Virus record (IMG/VR): IMGVR_UViG_3300024517_000068
Location: 1 to 32,945 of that record
DNA: 32,945 nt
Direction: 5' to 3' (one strand)
DNA from: a virus
Below are positions 28,065-32,945 of this stretch, one piece after another. A program made the translations under genes and the position numbers. Below the pieces are notes generated by a model, which did not search any database, was not told the DNA's origin, and saw only the letters and a program-made list of their open reading frames with translations. How positions within the stretch are numbered: the first letter of the stretch is position 1; the number at the start of each line of letters is the position of its first letter.

Positions 28065-28162
28065 GTATCAACGACATGTGCGATGCTATCGAGTATCAGC
28101 ATGTCGTCAGGTCTTGGGCACACGCCGCAGAACTAGACGCCAAGGATCCAACGAAGGACTAG
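27531..28162 (+). CDS. Tail assembly chaperone, -1 frameshift fusion product
   Basis: A shift of one base back at T TTT TTC (27905-27911) joins the zero frame to an open frame that runs to the TAG at 28160-28162. The extension contains NPEIWNLVISGDNVNLQNLV and INDMCDAIEYQHVVRSWAHA, which read like real protein, and ends KDPTKD four bases before the tape-measure ATG. The coding sequence is split across two frames, so the product is a join of 27531-27911 and 27911-28162. The fold is expected to bind the tape measure. Confidence 0.75.
27905..27911 (+). other. Canonical -1 ribosomal frameshift site T TTT TTC
   Basis: In the zero frame the codons are GAT TTT TTC, which fits X XXY YYZ. After slippage both tRNAs re-pair perfectly (TTT and TTT). 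The -1 frame is open for 252 bases from here. No stimulatory pseudoknot was modelled; GC-rich sequence follows. This is the only consensus heptamer that joins the two frames. Confidence 0.75.
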
Positions 28163-28165
28163 ACA

Positions 28166-29965
28166 ATGGGAATCACCGTCCGCGAACTAATCACGAAGCT
28201 GTCCGTCGATGGTGACAAGGCTATCGACGACTTGTCACGCTTCGGGCTGGCGGTCAACGGAGCGAAGGCGGCGCTTGGGTTGTTGACCCAGGGCTTCGAC
28301 GCGGCGCGACAAATCGCGTTTGGGTTTGTCGCGGAGCAGACGAAGGCGGCCGACGAAATCGCAAAGACTGCAAGATCGATGGGCATGCAAGCCACGGAGC
28401 TGCAGCGCCTGATCTTCGCTGGTGAGCAAGCCGGCGTACCGATGCAGAACCTGATCAAGTCCTCGCAGAATCTAGCGAGGAACCTTCGAGACGCGGCGGC
28501 AGGAGGTGGCAAGCCCTTCGTCCTGGCTCTGAAACAGATGGGTCTGAAGACCAAGGACTTGATTGGCCTCAAGTATGAGGACCAGTTAGCCAAGATTGGC
28601 GAGGGGCTTCGAACTTTGCCCGGCGACCAGATGCGGCTAGCCACGTCGGCGCGAGTTCTAGGTGAGGAAGCCGGGCCGAAGTTCGCGTCCTTCCTCAAAC
28701 TAAGCACAGACGAGATCAAGGCCTTAGGCAATGAAGCGGAACGCCTCGGGTTTATCATTGGCGACGATGGGCTCAAGGCGGCCGAAGATTACCAGGATAC
28801 GCTAAACAAGCTATCTAACACCGCGAAAGGGCTCAAGCGCGCCATCGGTGTCGAGGTAGCCCCGGCGATAGAGAAGACAGTAAAGCGAATTAATGAGTGG
28901 CTCATCGCTAACCGCAAGATGATTCGGCAGAAGACAAAGCAGTTTTTACTAGCCGTCGCCAACGTAGTTGAACAGGTCATCGACAACTTTGAAAAATGGG
29001 CTAGTGACCTATCGGACTTTGTACGCCTCGCGGGTCGCGCAATAGGGATTTTTCGGGACATGGTTGACGGTGTAGGAGGCCTGGAGAATGCGCTCAAGCT
29101 CGCGGCAATAGCCTGGACCGTCTACAAGGTGGCCCAGGCAACAGCGCTTGGGCCCCTAGGCCTTGCCTTGATAGCCGTCACAGGTCTCGCCGCGGCCTTC
29201 CTAGATGTCGAAAGCAACGCGGACAAGGCATCTCGAGCGCAGAAAGATTTCGGGCAAAAAGAATTCTTAGGCTCCGGGCGAGTCTCCGACGGGCGCAGGG
29301 AATCCCTTATAAGCCGCTTTTTGGAGCAGGGCGATCAGTCTCGCCAGCAGGCCGGAGTAGGCGAGGACCTACTATTTGACCTGTCAATGCTTAGCGGGTC
29401 GGATCTCACGGAGATATTCGACCGCGTCAATTCCCAGAGGCTACTAAAGCACGGCAAGGCACGCGAGGATTTCGTCCGCTTCGTGCGAGCGACTCGTCAT
29501 CAGGTCAGCACTGTGATCGGCATGGCCAAAGAGGATGAGCGCAAAGAGGAATTGGCAAAGGAAAAGGCGCACGCGAAAAAACGCGCGGACGCCTCGGCCG
29601 AGGAGATGCGCAAGGCCTACGCAAAGCTCCGCCGGTTGGCGAACACGCAAAAAGGCGGCGACGGACCGGGCTCCATCGGAGACGCCGAACTGTTCAAGCT
29701 CATCGACGTAGCCGCGTCACAAGGCCGGTCGCTGACGGGACTGATAGGCACCCGCAAAATCGAAGGCGGTACCCCGCCCGTAGTGGCAGTCAAGATTATC
29801 AAGACCACCGTCACCCAGCAGATCGATGCGCCCATCACGGTGACCGGAGTACCTGGCGAAGGTGCCGAGGAGCTGTCTGACCGTGTGCTCGAAGGTGTGC
29901 GGGAGATCTGGAGGGGCGAAGTTGAGGAAGCTCTAGAGGAACTGACACCGGCGTTTGGGAGATAG
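28166..29965 (+). CDS. Tape measure protein (short, 599 aa)
   Basis: The gene follows AAGGA and the chaperone extension. Its 599 residues are mostly alpha-helical: an amphipathic start, a central hydrophobic block (AAIAWTVYKVAQATALGPLG followed by LALIAVTGLAAAFLDV, about 313-350) that may cross or insert in the membrane, and a Lys/Glu/Ala-rich helix (ERKEELAKEKAHAKKRADAS). Length sets tail length, so the tail should be short, near 90 nm by the usual 1.5 Å per residue rule. The C-terminus has a motif copied in the next gene. Confidence 0.8.
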   Translation: MGITVRELITKLSVDGDKAIDDLSRFGLAVNGAKAALGLLTQGFDAARQIAFGFVAEQTKAADEIAKTARSMGMQATELQRLIFAGEQAGVPMQNLIKSSQNLARNLRDAAAGGGKPFVLALKQMGLKTKDLIGLKYEDQLAKIGEGLRTLPGDQMRLATSARVLGEEAGPKFASFLKLSTDEIKALGNEAERLGFIIGDDGLKAAEDYQDTLNKLSNTAKGLKRAIGVEVAPAIEKTVKRINEWLIANRKMIRQKTKQFLLAVANVVEQVIDNFEKWASDLSDFVRLAGRAIGIFRDMVDGVGGLENALKLAAIAWTVYKVAQATALGPLGLALIAVTGLAAAFLDVESNADKASRAQKDFGQKEFLGSGRVSDGRRESLISRFLEQGDQSRQQAGVGEDLLFDLSMLSGSDLTEIFDRVNSQRLLKHGKAREDFVRFVRATRHQVSTVIGMAKEDERKEELAKEKAHAKKRADASAEEMRKAYAKLRRLANTQKGGDGPGSIGDAELFKLIDVAASQGRSLTGLIGTRKIEGGTPPVVAVKIIKTTVTQQIDAPITVTGVPGEGAEELSDRVLEGVREIWRGEVEEALEELTPAFGR

Positions 29966-29967
29966 TT

Positions 29968-30174
29968 ATGGTGGCCGAAACCGATATAGACGACGTGGAG
30001 CTCCTCGAATTGATTGCCGAAGCCGAGCGGTCGTGCGTGTCGCTGACAAGTTTGATAGGTCCGCGCAGGCTTGCTAAGTCGGGGCCTCCCATAATCTCCA
30101 TTACCCGGCCCCACCTGTTCACGGCCTACGTCTTGGCACTCGCCGGGCTGACACCTAGCAAGGAGGTGAGGTAA
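29968..30174 (+). CDS. Small protein resembling the tape-measure C-terminal motif (68 aa)
   Basis: The ATG is two bases after the tape-measure stop. DDVELLELIAEAERSCVSLT and SLIGPRRLAKSGPPIISI match residues 505-542 of the tape measure (GDAELFKLIDVAASQGRSLT, GLIGTRKIEGGTPPVVAV). It ends with a short hydrophobic helix (LFTAYVLALAGLTP). The duplicate probably works at the baseplate end of the tail. The function is unknown. AAGGAGGTGAGG at its end provides the next gene's ribosome binding site. Confidence 0.65.
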   Translation: MVAETDIDDVELLELIAEAERSCVSLTSLIGPRRLAKSGPPIISITRPHLFTAYVLALAGLTPSKEVR

Positions 30175-30176
30175 CC

Positions 30177-30815
30177 ATGGCCGCGAGCATCCAGCCCCAG
30201 GACATCATCACGCCAACGTCCATCACGCTTGTGCGTAAGGACCCCTTGCAAGATTTGCCCGCGTCCGTGGGCGGTCGAGAGAGGCTCCGCGGTTTCGTTG
30301 AGGCGGTCTCTCTGGTGGCGAGCCCCAAGACCGACAAAGACAAGTTCCGCCCTGACGTTACGATGCGCCAGAGGCATGCCATGCAAACCACGTTTACGCG
30401 GCTGCCCGTGCAGCGTGGGGCGAACGTGACCGACCACAGCTACGAGCGCCCGCCGGTCCTGCAGTTCACGGGTTTCATCACGGAGACACCGTTTATCGAC
30501 ATCACGTCGGCGCTCTCGCTCGCTGGCCGCCTGCCGGGGACTAGCCGCGTGCAGTCGCAACTGCGCGTGCTCGAAGGATTCTACAATCTCCGGGAGCCCC
30601 TATTCGTTTCGACATCCGTCCGACCCTACGACAACATGGCGATCTCGACGTTCGTCGTAGACAAGAACCCAGACACCGGAGCGGCCGTACAGGTCACGCT
30701 CACTCTACAGCAGATCACAACCGTCGACACCCTGCAAATCGAACCTATCCCGGACACTCTTTTCGACCAGCTCGGCTATTCGGGCATTGAAGTCGCGACC
30801 TCGACGGCGAGCTAA
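30177..30815 (+). CDS. Baseplate/tail hub protein (Dit-like N-domain) candidate
   Basis: The ATG follows a near-perfect AAGGAGGTGA site. The protein (212 aa) contains LPVQRGANVTDHSYERPPVL and FTGFITETPFIDITSAL, the strand pattern of Dit-like baseplate proteins whose N-domain forms a hexameric ring around the tube tip. LREPLFVSTSVRPYDNMAIS and QVTLTLQQITTVDTLQ continue the fold. Position after the tape measure agrees. The stop overlaps the next ATG. Confidence 0.7.
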   Translation: MAASIQPQDIITPTSITLVRKDPLQDLPASVGGRERLRGFVEAVSLVASPKTDKDKFRPDVTMRQRHAMQTTFTRLPVQRGANVTDHSYERPPVLQFTGFITETPFIDITSALSLAGRLPGTSRVQSQLRVLEGFYNLREPLFVSTSVRPYDNMAISTFVVDKNPDTGAAVQVTLTLQQITTVDTLQIEPIPDTLFDQLGYSGIEVATSTAS

Positions 30816-31183
30816 TGGCCACGCATATCATACCAACGCCCCCCGTCGGCCGCTTCCGGTGGATGCTCCGCCGCGAGTTCGAAGGCCGGTTCTATCGCTT
30901 GCTCTTCCGCTGGAACCGGCGCGCCGGCTTCTGGTTCGTAGACTTCGGCACGGACCGAAACACCGCGCTCGTTCGCAGCGCGAAGATGAATCTACGCAGC
31001 GACATCCTCGCACCCTACAAGTACCGCGACGTCCCACAGGGCATCCTAAGCGTAGTCGACAGCTCGGGCGATAATGTCGAGCCCACGCTGGCGGACTTCG
31101 GCACGCGTGTCGTGCTAGAGTACACCGACGCCGTGGTCACGGACCCAACCATCCCAGACCCCGACGAGATACTCCCGGATTGA
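30815..31183 (+). CDS. Baseplate plug-like protein (122 aa)
   Basis: The TAATG start gives MATHIIPTPPVGRFRWMLRR. It contains FEGRFYRLLFRWNRRAGFWF and VDFGTDRNTALVRSAKMNLR, a pattern of short proteins found between Dit-like and hub genes in this phage group and annotated as baseplate plugs. The C-terminus is acidic. Its role is inferred from place and pattern. The stop overlaps the next start. Confidence 0.65.
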   Translation: MATHIIPTPPVGRFRWMLRREFEGRFYRLLFRWNRRAGFWFVDFGTDRNTALVRSAKMNLRSDILAPYKYRDVPQGILSVVDSSGDNVEPTLADFGTRVVLEYTDAVVTDPTIPDPDEILPD

Positions 31184-32322
31184 TGGGCAGCAAGCGCCAA
31201 TATCAGCGACACCTCAAGTTGGTGTATGGAAATCCGGAGCTCAACACGAGCTCGGAAGGTCCGTCGCGTGCGTTCACGATCGACACCTACGCCGGTCGGG
31301 GGCTGCGCGTGACTTTCAAGGCGAGCCGGAACAATCGTGGTGAGCCGGACCGCTGCACAATCGAGATCTACAATCTCCCAGAGACGCTACGCAACAGCCT
31401 CAAGCTCGACCTAGAGGCGCAGCGACTCGCGCGTGCGGAGGCCCAGAAAGCCTTCGCGGAAACTCCGGACGGCATCGTCGAAGTGTCGGACGAGCGGCGA
31501 GCTAGAAACCTGCGCGAAATCTCCGACGCGTTCCGGGTCAATCTCTTTGTCGGCTACGGTCCGGACGCTACCGACCTCACCCTACTATTCCGCGGCGATT
31601 TGCTTGACGTGCAACCCAACGTTCGACGCGGCGGCGTGGAGACTATCACGCGGATCAAGCTGGGTGACACGCTGCTAGCACTGCGCGACGGGTACATGCG
31701 GCAAAGCTTCGGGGCTGGGGCGAACCTCGCAGGCGTTATCGAAGGCGCAGCGAGAGCCGCAGCGCTCGACGTTGACGCGGGTTCGAAAGTACTGATTTCG
31801 CAAATCCTCCCCAACGCAGTCACGACCAAAGTGGCAAACGGCTGGGTCGCTGCCGGTCGTGTGGGCGACACGATCACAGAGCTGATAGACCAGTTTGGGC
31901 TACAATGGTGGGTGCGCGAGGGCACAATATACTTCGCCGCGCAAGGTGCCACGCTTGACGATTTCGCTCTACAGTTCACCGAGGGTGTCGACATCCTAGA
32001 CTATGCCGAGACCGGTGTTTATGACGACATACGTGCTCGGGTACTCCTAAATCCTGACGTCGTTCCGGGGCGAGGCGTACGACTGCGGATGCGCAATACC
32101 GCCGCTGGGCGCAGCGCTTCTACCTTCGCAACCGCCTTCGAGGACTTCGGCTACCGAATCGACCAAGCCGACTACCAGGGAGACACCCACGGCCCGGCAT
32201 GGTGGGCGGACTTCCTAGGCGCAGGCGCAGATTCCCGAATCCTGGCGCCGTCTGGCGAGTTCACTCACAGCGACTTCACCACAGACGACGTGATCGCTGA
32301 GCTAGAGAGAGAGCGCGCATGA
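31183..32322 (+). CDS. Baseplate hub protein (gpD/gp44-like)
   Basis: The TGATG start gives 379 residues. The layout matches hub proteins of contractile tails: an N-terminal barrel (FTIDTYAGRGLRVTFKASRN, CTIEIYNLPETLRNSL), a second domain (FRGDLLDVQPNVRRGGVETI, with ITRIKLGDTLLALRDGYM), then a helical section (TITELIDQFGLQWWVREGTI). Three copies would cap the tube and hold the spike. The gene ends in an ATGA overlap with the spike gene. Confidence 0.75.
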   Translation: MGSKRQYQRHLKLVYGNPELNTSSEGPSRAFTIDTYAGRGLRVTFKASRNNRGEPDRCTIEIYNLPETLRNSLKLDLEAQRLARAEAQKAFAETPDGIVEVSDERRARNLREISDAFRVNLFVGYGPDATDLTLLFRGDLLDVQPNVRRGGVETITRIKLGDTLLALRDGYMRQSFGAGANLAGVIEGAARAAALDVDAGSKVLISQILPNAVTTKVANGWVAAGRVGDTITELIDQFGLQWWVREGTIYFAAQGATLDDFALQFTEGVDILDYAETGVYDDIRARVLLNPDVVPGRGVRLRMRNTAAGRSASTFATAFEDFGYRIDQADYQGDTHGPAWWADFLGAGADSRILAPSGEFTHSDFTTDDVIAELERERA

Positions 32323-32945
32323 CCTCGCAAGCTCTACAGACGGCACTGATACCCCCGCGCAAAGGTCGGAGGCTCGTGCACGCGCTACAAGCCGCGGTGC
32401 GCAAGACCAAGCTAGAGCTCAACGTCGCGTACCCCTGCGAGGTCACGGCCTTCGACCCCACGACACAGTTGGTCAACGTCGTCGTGGACTTCTCGCACGT
32501 ACTGTCGAGCGATGACGTCGAGCAACCGCTAGAACCGGAGACGCTGGAGAATATTCTTGTGAGCTTCGAGGGCCAGGCCCGGCCGAGTGGGGGGTATCTC
32601 ACATTCCCGATCGCCGCTGGCGATAAGGGCTACGTCACCGTGTTCGACCGCTCCGTCGACCGGTGGATCGACACGGGCATCGGTGGCGACCCGCAGCTCC
32701 GGCACACACACAGCCGCATCGACGGCGTGTTCAAGCCCCTGCGCGACTTGACGCGCTCGATACCTTCCTTCGACGAGGCTGCGGCGGTGCTCGAACACAG
32801 CTGTATCAAGCTTGGCATGGGCGCCACCGAGGCGGCTGTTCTGGGTGATATCATGAAAGCTTGGGCCGATAGCTTCGTGACCTGGGCGTCTACCCACACG
32901 CACACCTACAGCCCTGGCCCCAGCCCACCAGCACCAACAACGCCG
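32319..32945 (+). CDS. Baseplate spike protein (gp138-like), partial at right edge
   Basis: The frame is open from the ATG in the ATGA overlap to the end of the window (209 residues seen, no stop). It reads MTSQALQTALIPPRKGRRLV, then an OB-type barrel (YPCEVTAFDPTTQLVNVVVD, GGYLTFPIAAGDKGYVTVFD, RSVDRWIDTGIGG) and RHTHSRIDGVFKPLRDLTRS. This matches the N-terminal region of gp138/gpV-type spikes that pierce the outer membrane. The C-terminal apex lies outside the window. Confidence 0.75.
   Translation, partial: MTSQALQTALIPPRKGRRLVHALQAAVRKTKLELNVAYPCEVTAFDPTTQLVNVVVDFSHVLSSDDVEQPLEPETLENILVSFEGQARPSGGYLTFPIAAGDKGYVTVFDRSVDRWIDTGIGGDPQLRHTHSRIDGVFKPLRDLTRSIPSFDEAAAVLEHSCIKLGMGATEAAVLGDIMKAWADSFVTWASTHTHTYSPGPSPPAPTTP

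Noticed and set aside
1-32945. CRISPR array, integrase/attachment site or insertion sequence
   Set aside because: No regularly spaced repeat-spacer pattern, recombinase gene or transposase was found. The repeats at 5170-5769 are gene-coupled, and the array at 1-248 is a hexamer tract.

Overview
This window is a contiguous piece of a GC-rich, tailed double-stranded DNA bacteriophage with a contractile (myovirus-type) tail. The evidence is a complete run of virion genes in the usual phage order: terminase, portal, head morphogenesis, protease/scaffold, cement protein, major capsid, neck, sheath, tube, chaperone, tape measure and baseplate. Genes are packed on one strand with ATGA, GTGA or TAATG overlaps. 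No bacterial housekeeping gene, integrase, polymerase or endolysin is present. The host cannot be deduced from the sequence; promoter-like TTGACA boxes and AAGGAGG ribosome binding sites only say it is a bacterium.

Left arm (1-1428, minus strand). A leftward operon holds two unrecognised proteins (1132-1428 and 770-1123), a tRNA-like gene with an oversized anticodon loop (671-763), another unrecognised protein (266-622) and two tandem copies of a small gene built from a TCGNGG-type hexanucleotide repeat (42-248 and the copy running off the left edge).

Divergent control region (1429-2139). No convincing gene. It holds a TTGACA promoter candidate, a strongly structured RNA element whose 3' arm can pair with either of two partners, a clear Rho-independent terminator and a perfect TGTCCA..TGGACA palindrome.

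Early/accessory arm (2140-7900, plus strand). About twenty small, overlapping genes. Recognisable ones are a RusA-like resolvase candidate, a membrane-anchored thermonuclease-like protein, two short HTH-like proteins, two Cys-rich zinc-ribbon-like peptides and several single-span membrane peptides. Three successive genes (4866-5769) share a coiled-coil sequence module, and all three end in the same 20-bp sequence, which also supplies the next gene's ribosome binding site.

Packaging and head (8060-21988). A promoter with operator-like palindromes (7992-8032) precedes a zinc-finger small-terminase candidate, a winged-helix protein, TerL, a DUF1073-type portal and a Mu gpF-like protein. An adhesion block follows (14346-18465: Ig-like, collagen-like/fibre, long fibre, LamG lectin), then a DUF2213-type protease with a probable nested scaffold gene, a cement protein and a DUF2184-type major capsid protein.

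Neck and tail (21998-end). DUF4054-type connector, gp10-like and terminator-like neck proteins, a DUF3383-type sheath, two paralogous tube proteins, a tail chaperone with a canonical T TTT TTC -1 frameshift site and a conserved extension, a short tape measure, a small protein repeating a tape-measure C-terminal motif, and baseplate proteins (Dit-like, plug-like, gpD/gp44-like hub, gp138-like spike) ending at the window edge. Family names are assigned by eye from motifs and gene order; no database search was run.
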